Part shown: in pieces, positions 8,242-17,036 of the stretch
Position numbering within the stretch: position 1 is the stretch's first letter
Layout: each line of letters opens with the position of its first letter
Assembly (NCBI RefSeq): GCF_000767465.1
Contig: NZ_CP009291.1
Span: forward strand, 3,328,501-3,392,500
From: Novosphingobium pentaromativorans US6-1
GTDB lineage: Bacteria > Pseudomonadota > Alphaproteobacteria > Sphingomonadales > Sphingomonadaceae
Direction: 5' to 3'
DNA: 64,000 bases
Program-made: the position numbers and the translations under genes
Notes under the pieces: generated by a model
What the model was told of the DNA's origin: nothing
What the model saw: only the letters and a program-made list of their open reading frames with translations
Database searches by the model: none

Positions 8242-9333
8242 ATGGATCGGGCGGCAAATGGGCCAGGTCACGGGGTGGAGCGGCTGACGCGTCTCGACGG
8301 CTTGCGCGGGCTGGCCGCTTGCGGCGTCGCTTTCCTCTACCATACGCAGCTGCTGTTCGCCCCTGACATGCACGGGGGTGAGGCGGGGGTCTATCACTGG
8401 TTTCACGAATGGGGCTGGGCCCTCGTCGATCTGTTCTTCCTCATCTCCGGCTATATCTTCGCGCATGTCTATCTGGGAGAGAACGCGGGAGGGGGCGGTC
8501 AACCCCTGGCCCGCGGCAGGTTGCTCGATTTTGCCGTCGCACGCTTTGCCCGGCTCTATCCCCTGCATTTGCTGACACTGCTGTTCTGCGCTGCCGTGTT
8601 CTTCGCGGCGCCGGGCAATACCCCAATCGCCTTCGGGGCGCATCTGATGATGCTGCAGGCTTTTGTTCAGCCCGTTGCCAATACCTTCAACGGACCGAGT
8701 TGGTCGATCTCGGTGGAGGTGGTCTGTTATGTGCTCTTCGCGCTGGGTGCGGCGGGCGGCCGCAGGACTTTGCGACTGGTGACCGCGCTCGCGATCGTGG
8801 GAGCCCTTGTGCATTTCTTGCTGCAGGGGCGATCCGGCGGCCCATGGGTCGGCGATGGCCTGCCGCGCGGGCTGCTCGGCTTTTTCCTCGGGCAGGTCAT
8901 GTGGCATTGCCGCGCGCGAATGGCGCAGACATCGAGCGCATTGCTGGTCTGCCTGCTGGCCTTCGGGCTCGCACTCGACATGGGTACGCGCAGTTCGCTT
9001 CTGCCATTGACGCTATATGCCTGGCCGGCTGTCCTGCTGCTGTCCTTGCGCGCGCCTTTCATGGGTAGTGCGCCCATGCAGTGGCTAGGAGACCGCAGCT
9101 ACGGGATCTACCTGATCCACATGCCGGTCCTGCAACTGTTCCAGTTGCGGCTGGGCGAATTGCCCGGGACGGGTGCGACGCAAGTGGTCGTGATCGCCGC
9201 ATTTGCCGGCACGGTCCTGATCCTTGCGGACATGGGCTATCGCATGGTCGAGCAGCCTGCCCGCCGGGCGATCCGGTGTGGCTTTGAGCGCCGCAGGGCG
9301 GGTTCGGGCAGCGGTCGGACCAGTCCCGTCTGA
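8242..9333 (+). CDS. Acyltransferase 3 (OafA/YrhL-like) membrane protein, copy 2
   Basis: 363 residues and a clear paralogue of the gene before it, with the same blocks in the same order (RLDGLRGLAACG, DLFFLISGYIF, ARFARLYPLH and GDRSYGIYLIHMPVL). A good ribosome-binding site (CAGGAG) precedes ATG 8242. Tandem duplication followed by divergence is the simplest origin. The likely role is O-acylation of a surface polysaccharide or lipid-linked sugar; the substrate cannot be read from sequence. Confidence 0.92.
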   Translation: MDRAANGPGHGVERLTRLDGLRGLAACGVAFLYHTQLLFAPDMHGGEAGVYHWFHEWGWALVDLFFLISGYIFAHVYLGENAGGGGQPLARGRLLDFAVARFARLYPLHLLTLLFCAAVFFAAPGNTPIAFGAHLMMLQAFVQPVANTFNGPSWSISVEVVCYVLFALGAAGGRRTLRLVTALAIVGALVHFLLQGRSGGPWVGDGLPRGLLGFFLGQVMWHCRARMAQTSSALLVCLLAFGLALDMGTRSSLLPLTLYAWPAVLLLSLRAPFMGSAPMQWLGDRSYGIYLIHMPVLQLFQLRLGELPGTGATQVVVIAAFAGTVLILADMGYRMVEQPARRAIRCGFERRRAGSGSGRTSPV

Positions 9334-9447
9334 CACGGCAGGCAGGCGCGCAATAGCGGGCCTTGCAACTGTCTCTTTCCTTTTATCCCGATATCGTTTA
9401 GGGGCGCGCCCTTCGGATCGGCCTTGCCGGTGCGATTCCCGGCGGGA

Positions 9448-9465
9448 GGATGCGCAATCGCATCC
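9448..9465 (+). promoter_or_regulatory. Stem-loop in the leader of rplK-rplA
   Basis: GGATGCG-CAAT-CGCATCC is a perfect 7-bp hairpin with a tetraloop, 80 bp before rplK. Ribosomal protein L1 represses its own operon by binding leader RNA in many bacteria, so this could be part of that site. The assignment is inference. Confidence 0.35.
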
Positions 9466-9544
9466 GTCATACCGCTAAACATGAGCGCCCGATCTTGCCG
9501 ATTTGCTCGGGGGTCTGGCGCGAAAGTGTGAAAGGAGCGGCCTC

Positions 9545-9976
9545 ATGGCCAAGAAGATCGAAGGTTACATCAAGCTGCAGGTGCCTGCCGGCGCCGCAAA
9601 CCCCTCTCCGCCGATCGGCCCTGCCCTGGGTCAGCGCGGCGTGAACATCATGGAATTCTGCAAGGCGTTCAATGCCGCCACGCAGGAGATGGAAAAGGGC
9701 ATGCCGATCCCGACCATCATCACGGTCTATGCGGATCGCAGCTTCACGTTCGTCACCAAGACGCCGCCTGCCAGCTTCCTCATCAAGAAGGCTGCCAACC
9801 TCAAGTCCGGCTCGAAGGAGCCCGGCAAGATTTCGGCCGGAAAGATCGCGCGCTCGAAGCTTTCCGAAATCGCCGAGATGAAGATGAAGGACCTCAACGC
9901 CAACGACATCGAAGCGGCTACCCGCATCATCGAAGGCTCGGCCCGCGCGATGGGCCTCGAAGTGGTGGAGGGCTGA
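9545..9976 (+). CDS. rplK: 50S ribosomal protein L11
   Basis: 143 residues, full length. The start [20 protein letters not shown] and the [22 protein letters not shown] block are diagnostic. L11 forms the stalk base of the ribosome with 23S rRNA and takes part in stringent-response sensing. ATG 9545 follows AAAGGAG; upstream in-frame starts are rejected. It is co-transcribed with rplA 4 bp downstream. Confidence 0.98.
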   Translation: MAKKIEGYIKLQVPAGAANPSPPIGPALGQRGVNIMEFCKAFNAATQEMEKGMPIPTIITVYADRSFTFVTKTPPASFLIKKAANLKSGSKEPGKISAGKIARSKLSEIAEMKMKDLNANDIEAATRIIEGSARAMGLEVVEG

Positions 9977-9980
9977 TTCC

Positions 9981-10682
9981 ATGGCAAAGCTGAACAAGAA
10001 GCAGAAGACGCTCACCGAAAAGCTGGGCGACAACCAGAAGCACTACCCCGTCGGTGAGGCTCTGACGCTGCTGCGCGAACTCAAGACCACCAAGTTCGAC
10101 GAGACCGTCGAAGTCGCGATGAACCTGGGCGTCGACCCGCGCCACGCCGACCAGATGGTCCGTGGCATGGTTTCGCTCCCGGCCGGCACCGGCAAGACCG
10201 TCAAGGTCGCCGTGTTCGCCAAGGGCGACAAGGCCGAGGCCGCACTGGCTGCTGGCGCCGACAAGGTGGGTGCCGAGGACCTCATGGAAGACATGCAGGC
10301 CGGCAACCTCGACTACGACCGCGTCATTGCCACTCCGGACATGATGGGCGTCGTCGGCCGTCTGGGTAAGCTGCTGGGCCCCAAGGGCCTGATGCCGAAC
10401 CCGAAGCTGGGCACTGTCACCCCGAACGTCGAGCAGGCCGTGAAGGACGCCAAGGGCGGCCAGATCGAGTTCCGCGTCGAGAAGCAGGGCATCATCCATG
10501 CCGGCATCGGCAAGATGTCGTTCTCGGACGCCGACCTGCAGAAGAACTTCGACGCATTCGTCGACGCGATCGTCAAGGCCAAGCCCTCGGGCGCCAAGGG
10601 CAAGTACGTTCGCAAGATCTCGCTGTCCTCGTCGATGGGCCCCGGCCTCAAGATCGACACGACCGAGGTCGCCGGGGCCTGA
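9981..10682 (+). CDS. rplA: 50S ribosomal protein L1
   Basis: 233 residues, typical length. It carries the L1 signature [19 protein letters not shown]1 binds 23S rRNA at the stalk of the E site and commonly represses its own operon. A strong terminator follows, so rplJ-rplL are not part of this unit. Confidence 0.98.
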   Translation: MAKLNKKQKTLTEKLGDNQKHYPVGEALTLLRELKTTKFDETVEVAMNLGVDPRHADQMVRGMVSLPAGTGKTVKVAVFAKGDKAEAALAAGADKVGAEDLMEDMQAGNLDYDRVIATPDMMGVVGRLGKLLGPKGLMPNPKLGTVTPNVEQAVKDAKGGQIEFRVEKQGIIHAGIGKMSFSDADLQKNFDAFVDAIVKAKPSGAKGKYVRKISLSSSMGPGLKIDTTEVAGA

Positions 10683-10705
10683 TTTTTTCAGGACCGGACA
10701 AACGG

Positions 10706-10939
10706 TTAGGAACGGGCCGGCAGGGGAAACCTTGCCGGCCCTTTTCTTTTGTCAGGAAGGAGCGGGCTCAGTCGGCTTGGACCAGGACGGTGTCGATGGC
10801 CGTCCGCCTCGATCGCGAAGTGCTCCGCCACTTCTGGGCACGCTGCCGCCTGAAGCGCGCGAATCGCGGCGCAACGCTCCGGCGTGGTCCGCGCGCGTTC
10901 AATCGTCCCGAAGACCGTCTGGCGCATCTTTCGCAGCAT
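10706..10939 (-). CDS. Doubtful small reading frame next to the rplA terminator
   Basis: A minus-strand frame (77 residues from ATG 10939, open upstream to 11029) lies between the UbiC-like lipoprotein and rplA. Its first 50 codons have high GC in third positions and a plausible helical protein (TIERARTTPERCAAIRALQ), but the 3' part runs through the rplA terminator hairpin. It may be a real small protein, a decayed gene, or chance. Confidence 0.25.
   Translation of the reverse strand: MLRKMRQTVFGTIERARTTPERCAAIRALQAAACPEVAEHFAIEADGHRHRPGPSRLSPLLPDKRKGPARFPLPARS
10714..10750 (+). terminator. Rho-independent terminator after rplA
   Basis: A GC-rich hairpin (GGGCCGGCA pairing with TGCCGGCCC) is followed by TTTTCTTTT, 32 bp after the rplA stop codon. 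Confidence 0.9.
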
Positions 10940-10977
10940 ACGCTCGCAGATGCGGAGCGCGGCGATTTTCGCTTCGT

Positions 10978-11556
10978 CTATCTGCTGCCTGTGTCGACTG
11001 ATGCGGCCAGCGCCGCCGATTGATAGCACTCGACGACGAGGCTGATCGGCGCGCCGCCGGGCAGATGCAGGACCGCGCGATGGGACAGGACCGTGCCTGG
11101 CGGACAGCCTTCGACGCGGCCGCGAAAGGCAGCCAGACGCTCGCGGGTGAAGCGAAGCGGGGCGATAACCTTGCCGAATGGCTGGTCGGTATCGCGCAAA
11201 GCAGCGTTCATCTCAGGCGTAAGGCGCGCAGGCACGAACCAGTTGTGCGCCTGCGACAGGGTTACCCCGCCGCAATCGAGCCGGACGTGGCGGTAGCCAA
11301 GGCTTGCCTCGTCCTCGACCTGCAGCAGATCGAGAGCATCGGAGGGCAGGGGCGCATCGTCGTCAAGGACGGGCCTTGCCGTGATGCGCGGTGGATCGCC
11401 GATGTCCCTGGCGGTGCACCAGTCCTGCAGTGCGGATGTCGCGCTGTCCTGTGCGGCCAGGGCTCGCTCGAACTCTGCCAGCCTGCCGCCGGCGCATCCG
11501 GTAAGGGGAAGCCAAAGCAGCAGGATCGTCAGGGTAGCCCTAGATGCCACCGGCAA
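10978..11556 (-). CDS. UbiC/chorismate-lyase-like lipoprotein
   Basis: 192 residues. It begins with a lipoprotein signal peptide (LLLWLPLTGC lipobox). The rest has the pattern of the chorismate lyase fold: RHVRLDCGG, the AHNWFVPARLTPEMN segment and LSHRAVLHLPGGAPISLVVE. Because it is exported, a cytosolic role in ubiquinone synthesis is unlikely and it is more probably a lipoprotein that borrowed the fold. Its start overlaps the end of the CinA-type gene by 17 bp, suggesting translational coupling. Confidence 0.75.
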   Translation of the reverse strand: MPVASRATLTILLLWLPLTGCAGGRLAEFERALAAQDSATSALQDWCTARDIGDPPRITARPVLDDDAPLPSDALDLLQVEDEASLGYRHVRLDCGGVTLSQAHNWFVPARLTPEMNAALRDTDQPFGKVIAPLRFTRERLAAFRGRVEGCPPGTVLSHRAVLHLPGGAPISLVVECYQSAALAASVDTGSR

Positions 11557-12301
11557 CGGCCGGCCGATCCATGGCTTCCAGGCCCTTGATCAAGGCACGG
11601 GTGCAGGCGGCAAGGTCTTCGGCGCTGATCGAGCGGATGACGAAATTGGCACCGGTGCGGCCTTCGCGCCAGAAGGGATAGGATCCGATCTGGCAGGTCT
11701 CGAAAGCCTTTTCCGTGTCGCGAAGCAGGTCGGCGACGTCGCTTTCGCCGACCCAGCAGCCGATTGTTTCAGACAGCAGCGGAGCGCCGCCTTCGAGCTG
11801 GCCGGAAAGGGCATCGAGCATGCCTGCAGTGATACTGGGCACGCCGGCCATGATGAAGACGTTCCCATGCCGGATGCCGGGCGCGCCGGTGTAGCGATTG
11901 GGAATCAGGTCGGCTCCGTCAGGGGTCCGGGCCATGCGCAGGCGCGCATCGGTCAGGCCGCCACGGGTCTCGTAGTATTTCTCAAGGATGGCGCGGGCAT
12001 CGGGGTGAACGATGACATCCACGCCGAGCGCTTCGGAAATTGCATCGACCGTGATGTCGTCGTGCGTCGGGCCGATACCGCCAGTTGTGAATAGGTAGTC
12101 GTTGCGCGCGCGCAAGGTGTTGACTGCCTCGACAATCGCCGCCGTGTCATCCGCAACCACGCGCACTTCGGCGAGGCGGATGCCATGGATCTGCAGCCAG
12201 CTCGCCACCTGGGCGATGTTCTTGTCGTGGGTGCGTCCGGAAAGAATCTCGTCGCCGATAACGACGAGGGCGGCAGTGTAGATTCGCGAGGATTCGGCCA
12301 T
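11540..12301 (-). CDS. CinA-type molybdopterin-binding domain protein
   Basis: 253 residues consisting of the MoaB/Mog-like domain of CinA (COG1058). Hallmarks are VVIGDEILSGRTHDKN, FTTGGIGPTHDDITVDAI and the GVPSI segment. The C-terminal NMN deamidase domain of full-length CinA is absent, as in the short form common in alphaproteobacteria. The biochemical role of the short form is not settled; pyridine-nucleotide repair is suggested from the family. Confidence 0.93.
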   Translation of the reverse strand: MAESSRIYTAALVVIGDEILSGRTHDKNIAQVASWLQIHGIRLAEVRVVADDTAAIVEAVNTLRARNDYLFTTGGIGPTHDDITVDAISEALGVDVIVHPDARAILEKYYETRGGLTDARLRMARTPDGADLIPNRYTGAPGIRHGNVFIMAGVPSITAGMLDALSGQLEGGAPLLSETIGCWVGESDVADLLRDTEKAFETCQIGSYPFWREGRTGANFVIRSISAEDLAACTRALIKGLEAMDRPAVAGGI

Positions 12302-12427
12302 GGCCGCATGGCTAGGACAAATGCACGCGAACCGCTAGCCGCACCGGGCCATAATTGCCCTGTGATATGCCGCGCATCTCGTTGGTTGCCGTGCCGCTCC
12401 GAATTGCGGCAACATCATGGAAAGCGC

Positions 12428-12492
12428 AAAAAAAAAGGCCGATCCAAAGACCGGCCCATGGAAGTTTATTTGGGAGAGGATGCCTGAAAGGC
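12428..12492 (-). ncRNA. Predicted small RNA 1 of a tandem pair
   Basis: The unit reads on the minus strand: a sigma70-type promoter (12499-12527), a start near 12492, a small GCCT-TTC-AGGC stem, a single-stranded CATCCTCTCCC stretch, then a terminator hairpin (GGCCGGTC pairing with GATCGGCC) and nine T residues. No good reading frame exists. A second copy of the whole unit lies exactly 189 bp away. The C/U-rich stretch could pair with Shine-Dalgarno regions, as in alphaproteobacterial anti-SD small RNAs. The transcript is predicted, not shown. Confidence 0.65.
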
Positions 12493-12498
12493 CCGTTC

Positions 12499-12527
12499 GA
12501 TATGCCTCCCGAGCCGATTCGCTGCAA
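12499..12527 (-). promoter_or_regulatory. Promoter of predicted small RNA 1
   Basis: On the minus strand, TTGCAG (-35, 12527-12522) and CATATC (-10, 12504-12499) are separated by exactly 17 bp. Both boxes and the spacing recur in the second copy although the spacer sequences differ. Confidence 0.6.
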
Positions 12528-12548
12528 ATGCGAAAAGATTTCCTGATG

Positions 12549-12563
12549 TTGCATGTTTTGCAA
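12549..12563. promoter_or_regulatory. Conserved inverted repeat upstream of small RNA 1
   Basis: TTGC-N7-GCAA, 21 bp upstream of the -35 box and centred about 64 bp before the predicted start. The same element lies at the same distance before the second copy, a spacing typical of an activator site. The cognate protein is unknown. Confidence 0.5.
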
Positions 12564-12616
12564 TTACACCTGCCTCGTTCCACTCGAAGTTCGGATCAAG
12601 CTCATGGAAAACGGCC

Positions 12617-12681
12617 AAAAAAAATGGGCCGGTCCGAAGACCAGCCCTTGGAAGTTTTTTGGGAGAGGATGCCTGAAAGGC
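12617..12681 (-). ncRNA. Predicted small RNA 2 of a tandem pair
   Basis: A diverged copy of small RNA 1. The 5' stem and the CATCCTCTCCC stretch are unchanged. The terminator stem carries substitutions (GGGCTGGTC pairing with GACCGGCCC) that keep the hairpin, followed by eight T residues. Conservation of promoter, core and terminator while the linkers drift suggests selection on a transcript. It lies just downstream of rimO on the same strand, so rimO read-through could also reach it. Confidence 0.65.
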
Positions 12682-12687
12682 CCTCCC

Positions 12688-12716
12688 TATATGCTCGTGA
12701 TCGGGCCATGCCGCAA
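12688..12716 (-). promoter_or_regulatory. Promoter of predicted small RNA 2
   Basis: On the minus strand, TTGCGG (-35, 12716-12711) and CATATA (-10, 12693-12688) have a 17-bp spacer, in register with the promoter of copy 1. Confidence 0.6.
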
Positions 12717-12737
12717 ATGCGAAAACCTTCCTTAGTA

Positions 12738-12752
12738 TTGCGTATTTTGCAA
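12738..12752. promoter_or_regulatory. Conserved inverted repeat upstream of small RNA 2
   Basis: TTGC-N7-GCAA again, 21 bp before the -35 box, in register with the element at 12549-12563. The half sites are identical while the middle differs, as expected for a protein-binding palindrome. Confidence 0.5.
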
Positions 12753-12778
12753 CACAGGTATCGTGCTGACGATAGGCC

Positions 12779-14161
12779 TCAGCTGTCGCTGCGTGCTCCG
12801 AACAAGTCGTGCTCATCCGCGTCTTCGACAAGAACGTCAACGATATCACCTACTTGCAGGTCATTCCCTACATTGCGAAGGAAGACATTGCCGTCGATTT
12901 CCGGGGCATCGGCCTGCGAGCGTCCGGTTGCGCCAATGTCGCCATCTTCATCCGGTTCACCGATTTCGTCGATGATGACGGGCAGGATTCGACCGATTTT
13001 GGACTGAAGCTTGGCCGCGCTGATCGCCGCGGTCTTTTCCATGATTCGGGCGTAGCGCTCTTCCTTGACCTCTTCGGGCACTGCGCCGGGCAAGTCGTTG
13101 GCTGCAGCGCCTGCAACCGGTTCGAAACGGAAGGCGCCGACGCGGTCGAGCTGCGCTTCCTCGAGCCAGTCGAGCAGATACTCGAAATCGGCTTCCGTCT
13201 CGCCGGGGAAGCCGACGACGAAGCTGGAACGGATCGCGATGTCCGGGCAGATTTCACGCCAGGAGCGCAGGCGTTCGAGCACCTTGGCTTCATTGGCCGG
13301 ACGCTTCATCGCCTTGAGCACCGAAGGCGCTGCGTGCTGGAAGGGAATGTCGAGGTAGGGCGTCAGCAACCCTTCCGCCATCAGCGGGATCACCGCGTCG
13401 ACATGCGGATAGGGATAGACGTAGTGCAGGCGCACCCACGGCGCGCGGCCCTGTGCGTCCTTGAGCTGGCCCAGTTCGCGGGCGAGGTCGGTCATGTGGG
13501 TCCGGACTGCATGGTCCTTCCACGAACGCTCCTCGTGGCGCACATCGACGCCATAGGCCGACGTATCCTGGCTGATCACCAGCAGTTCGCGGGTGCCGGC
13601 CTGGACCAGCTTTTCCGCTTCGCGCAGCACCGCGTCGATGCGGCGACTGGCGAGCTTTCCGCGTAGTTGCGGGATGATGCAGAACGCGCAAGCGTGGTTG
13701 CAGCCTTCCGAAATTTTCAGATAGCTGTAGTGGCGCGGCGTCAGCTTGACCCCGGCCTCGTCGTAAGCCTGCGGGATCAGGTCGAGGTAGGGGCTGAGAT
13801 CCGGCGGCGCGGCTTCGTGAACGGCTTCGACGACGGCTTCGTACTGGTGCGCACCGGTCACGGCGAGCACGTCCGGGAAGCGGGCGCGGATCGTCTCGGC
13901 CTCATTGCCCATGCAGCCTGTCACGATGACACGGCCGTTCTCGGCAATGGCTTCACCGATCGCTGCCAGGCTCTCTTCCTTAGCGGAATCGAGGAAGCCG
14001 CAGGTGTTGACCAGCACGACGTCGGCGCCGGCATAGTCCGGGCTCATCGTGTAGCCGTCTGCACGCAGGCGGGTGAGGATACGTTCGGAGTCGACAAGCG
14101 CCTTGGGGCAGCCGAGGCTGACCATGCCGACCTTCGGCGGGGAGGGGAGTTCTATGGCCAT
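12779..14161 (-). CDS. rimO: Ribosomal protein S12 methylthiotransferase RimO
   Basis: 460 residues. This radical-SAM enzyme methylthiolates the conserved Asp of ribosomal protein S12. The N-terminal UPF0004 domain has three cluster-binding cysteines (C18, C54, C83); the radical SAM motif CxxxCxxC is at C154, C158 and C161; a C-terminal TRAM domain follows. The N-terminal [15 protein letters not shown] is diagnostic of RimO rather than MiaB. ATG 14161 ([12 protein letters not shown]) is chosen because earlier residues of the open frame are not conserved. Confidence 0.97.
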   Translation of the reverse strand: MAIELPSPPKVGMVSLGCPKALVDSERILTRLRADGYTMSPDYAGADVVLVNTCGFLDSAKEESLAAIGEAIAENGRVIVTGCMGNEAETIRARFPDVLAVTGAHQYEAVVEAVHEAAPPDLSPYLDLIPQAYDEAGVKLTPRHYSYLKISEGCNHACAFCIIPQLRGKLASRRIDAVLREAEKLVQAGTRELLVISQDTSAYGVDVRHEERSWKDHAVRTHMTDLARELGQLKDAQGRAPWVRLHYVYPYPHVDAVIPLMAEGLLTPYLDIPFQHAAPSVLKAMKRPANEAKVLERLRSWREICPDIAIRSSFVVGFPGETEADFEYLLDWLEEAQLDRVGAFRFEPVAGAAANDLPGAVPEEVKEERYARIMEKTAAISAAKLQSKIGRILPVIIDEIGEPDEDGDIGATGRSQADAPEIDGNVFLRNVGNDLQVGDIVDVLVEDADEHDLFGARSDS

Positions 14162-14332
14162 GGGATGGCGCGCCCGATACGCCGATTGAGCCGATGAGTC
14201 ACGAATTGAATGACGTGCGGCTTTTGACATGCTGCGCAATCGCGTCCTTGCACCCGTTACCGAAGGCTGCGAGACTGGCGCTAACACGGCTTTTTCAATG
14301 GGATATGGCCGTAAACGGAAAGGAGTTACGTC

Positions 14333-14725
14333 ATGGGTCCGGTAAACTGGGTGGCGGTGGTGATCGCCGCGGCACTGGCCCTTGGCATCAGCATTGCGTG
14401 GTTCGGCACCTTTACCCGCAAGAGCGGCCAACTGATTCCCGCCAAGACGGAAACGCGCAGCAACTACATCCTCGTCGGCGTGCTGATGCTGGTGAGCGCG
14501 GCGATGTTCGGGCACAACTTTGCCCGCATCGGCGCTGAAACGCTGCAGGCGAAATCCTGGCTATACTTCATGCAGACCGGCGGGATCGCCATTGCCTTCG
14601 TCATTCCCGCAGTATGGCTGGTCGAATTGCGCAATCGTACCGAGCCGATGCGCCGGGTGATCGATTGCGCGTTCTGGCTCGTGGCCTACCTTGCCATGGG
14701 CCTGGTGTTCTGGGTGCTGGGTTGA
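14333..14725 (+). CDS. DUF1761-like small membrane protein
   Basis: 130 residues with four predicted transmembrane helices. The first segment ([22 protein letters not shown]) resembles the start of DUF1761 proteins, where N/W-x-A-V-x-V precedes a W-Y/F-G turn. AAAGGAG precedes ATG 14333. Function is unknown. It converges with the potassium-channel gene and is divergent from rimO. Confidence 0.7.
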   Translation: MGPVNWVAVVIAAALALGISIAWFGTFTRKSGQLIPAKTETRSNYILVGVLMLVSAAMFGHNFARIGAETLQAKSWLYFMQTGGIAIAFVIPAVWLVELRNRTEPMRRVIDCAFWLVAYLAMGLVFWVLG

Positions 14726-14735
14726 TCCGGCGCCT

Positions 14736-15773
14736 TCAGGCCGGGTCGCAACTGGCGTAGGAAATCTCGACGATCAGGTCGTCCGCTTCCAGCACGTGGG
14801 CGTCCGGTTCCCAGAAACCGATCACGCGCGATCCGCGGTAGATCCGCAGTCCCTTGCCGGTCGCGATCTTTTCCAGCGGCTTGCCGATCTCGTCAGGCTT
14901 GACCTTGCGTTCGACAAGCTGGACGCGGCCCGTGACCGAGGCAAGGTCCGACAGGTATTCCGAGATATGCTGGCCTTCCGCCGAGCCGGCAAGCAGCAGG
15001 CCGGTGAAGCGCACCGGGTTGATCACGTTGTCGGCACCAGCCTGGCGGGCAAGCAGCTCGTTGTCATCGGCGCGAACCACCGCCGTGATCGGCACCTTGG
15101 GGGCGACGTGGCGGGCGGTCAGGATGATCAGGATCGTGGTATCGTCGCGGCCTGCCGACACGAGGATCGAGCGGGCCTTGCCGATGCGCACGGCCTCCAG
15201 CGTCTCGTCGCGGGTGGCGTCGCCCTCCATGACGTTGCAGCCCGCGCTTTCCGCCAGCGCCAGCCTTGCCGAACTGGGGTCGATCACGACGATGCACGAG
15301 GGATCGGTGCCGCGCGCGATCAGCTCCTGCACTGCTTCGGACCCGCTGACGCCGTAGCCGAGTACGACGATGTGGTCTTCGAGCCGTTCCTGGATGCGCT
15401 TCATGCGCCAAGTCTCCCAGCTGCGCTTGATGATGAAATTATAGGCCGTGCCGACGAAGATGTAGATCACTGCCAGGCGGATCGGCGTGACGATGACCGC
15501 TTCGATCAGGCGCGACTTGTCGCTGACCGGGGCAATGTCGCCAAAGCCGGTCGTGGTGATCGAGATCATCGTGAAATAGACGACGTCGAGGAAGCTGACC
15601 GTGCCGTCGTGCGTATCCTTCAGGCCATCGCGGTCCAGCCAGTGGACCATGACGACAAGGAAGATCAGCCCGAGTGCAAGGCCGAGGCGAATGGCGACAT
15701 CGGCCCAGACCGGGACGCCGATAGCGCGACGCAGCGGCTTGAACAGTGCCGGGTTGGGCCGCTTCTTCGACAT
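14736..15773 (-). CDS. Potassium channel with RCK (TrkA-N/TrkA-C) domains
   Basis: 345 residues. Two transmembrane helices flank a pore loop with the selectivity sequence TTTGFGD (residues 73-79). An RCK_N Rossmann domain begins HIVVLGYGVSGSEAV (about 134-147) and an RCK_C domain forms the C-terminus. The filter is GFGD rather than the common GYGD, which also occurs in functional channels. It probably conducts K+ across the inner membrane under nucleotide or ion gating. Confidence 0.93.
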   Translation of the reverse strand: MSKKRPNPALFKPLRRAIGVPVWADVAIRLGLALGLIFLVVMVHWLDRDGLKDTHDGTVSFLDVVYFTMISITTTGFGDIAPVSDKSRLIEAVIVTPIRLAVIYIFVGTAYNFIIKRSWETWRMKRIQERLEDHIVVLGYGVSGSEAVQELIARGTDPSCIVVIDPSSARLALAESAGCNVMEGDATRDETLEAVRIGKARSILVSAGRDDTTILIILTARHVAPKVPITAVVRADDNELLARQAGADNVINPVRFTGLLLAGSAEGQHISEYLSDLASVTGRVQLVERKVKPDEIGKPLEKIATGKGLRIYRGSRVIGFWEPDAHVLEADDLIVEISYASCDPA

Positions 15774-15782
15774 AACCGAGGC

Positions 15783-17036
15783 TTAGGGTGACTTGGGCAG
15801 TTCGTCCAGCGGGTCTACCGGCTTGCCGTCGCGGCGTACTTCGAAGTGCAGCTCGTCTCCCTTGGCGAGACCTGTGTCCCCCACGAGGCCGATTCGCTCG
15901 CCCGCGGCGACCCTGGCGCCGTCCTTCACCGTGATGCGGCTGAGGAAGCCGTAGGCGGTGAACCAGCCATCGCCGTGGTCGATCACGACGAGATTGCCGA
16001 ACTGCTCTTTCTCCTTGCCCGCGAACTTCACCGTGCCCGCTGCCGCTGCCCGCACCATGGTGCCCTTGGCCGCCGTAATGTCGAGGCCGTCGTGGTAGTT
16101 CGCGCCGCTGCTGAAATCGCGCCGGATCGGTCCGGAGACCGGCCAGAGGAAGCGTGACTTGCTTGCCGCAGGCGTGGCAGGGGCCGGCGTCGCGGCCGGT
16201 GTGGCGGGCTGCGGGGCCCCGTTTTTCTGCGGATTGAGCAGCGTCGGGATCAGCAGGTTCTGCCCCGGCTTGACCGGTGCGTCCGGATCGAGGCCGTTGG
16301 CGGTGGCGATCTGGTCCCAGGGAACCGCGTACTTGTAGGAAATCGCAAAGCCGGTATCGCCCGCCTGCACGGTGTGGCGCCGGGTTCGCGGGATCTGCAG
16401 CTTCTGGCCGACCTTGACCACGTAGGGCGGCTCCAGCCCATTGGCTTCGGCGATCAGGATACGGGCGACCTTGGCGCGCTGGGCTATCCCGCCGAGCGTC
16501 TCCCCGGGAGTGACGAGATGGACTGTCTCTTCCTCGGGAGCGGTTGCTGAGGCCGTATCGCCGCGCGCGGGGATCACCCGCGATGCGGTCCTGACGGCAG
16601 TGGCGTCCTGCGACTTGCCGGGAATGGTCAGCTTCTGGCCGATACGCAGCACATAAGGCGGCTCGAGACCGTTGGCGCTGGCTATCGCGCTGGCAGATGT
16701 GCCGGTGCGATTGGCAACGCCGAACAGGGTTTCGCCGAAGGTGACCTCGTAGGTGCCGCTGCGTGTGCTGACGCCTGTGCCTGCACTGACGCCTGCGCCG
16801 CCGCGCGGGATCTCCAGTTCCTGACCGGCGCGAACGATGAACGGCGCTTCCAGGTTATTCGCCCGGACAATGGCGGCTGCATCCACGCCGGCCCGGTTGG
16901 CGATCCCGTTCAGGGTTTCGCCCGGCTCCACCACATGGACGGTTTCCTGAGCGGCATTGGCGGCGCTAGCGTGGGAGGGCGTCAGCACCAGTCCCGGCAG
17001 CACGGCTGCGGCGGCAAGCAGGAGAGGCGGCTTCAT
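15783..17036 (-). CDS. nlpD: NlpD-like LysM/M23 protein, probably catalytically inactive
   Basis: 417 residues with a signal peptide, then four LysM repeats (each ending in a form of GQxLxIP) and a C-terminal M23 domain (about residues 310-412). The zinc-ligand motif HDGLD is present. However, the catalytic HxH has become ELHFEV and the usual YxHL is YGFL, so both catalytic histidines are missing, as in E. coli NlpD. It is therefore expected to activate a cell-wall amidase during division rather than cut peptidoglycan. It overlaps surE by 4 bp. Confidence 0.88.
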   Translation of the reverse strand: MKPPLLLAAAAVLPGLVLTPSHASAANAAQETVHVVEPGETLNGIANRAGVDAAAIVRANNLEAPFIVRAGQELEIPRGGAGVSAGTGVSTRSGTYEVTFGETLFGVANRTGTSASAIASANGLEPPYVLRIGQKLTIPGKSQDATAVRTASRVIPARGDTASATAPEEETVHLVTPGETLGGIAQRAKVARILIAEANGLEPPYVVKVGQKLQIPRTRRHTVQAGDTGFAISYKYAVPWDQIATANGLDPDAPVKPGQNLLIPTLLNPQKNGAPQPATPAATPAPATPAASKSRFLWPVSGPIRRDFSSGANYHDGLDITAAKGTMVRAAAAGTVKFAGKEKEQFGNLVVIDHGDGWFTAYGFLSRITVKDGARVAAGERIGLVGDTGLAKGDELHFEVRRDGKPVDPLDELPKSP

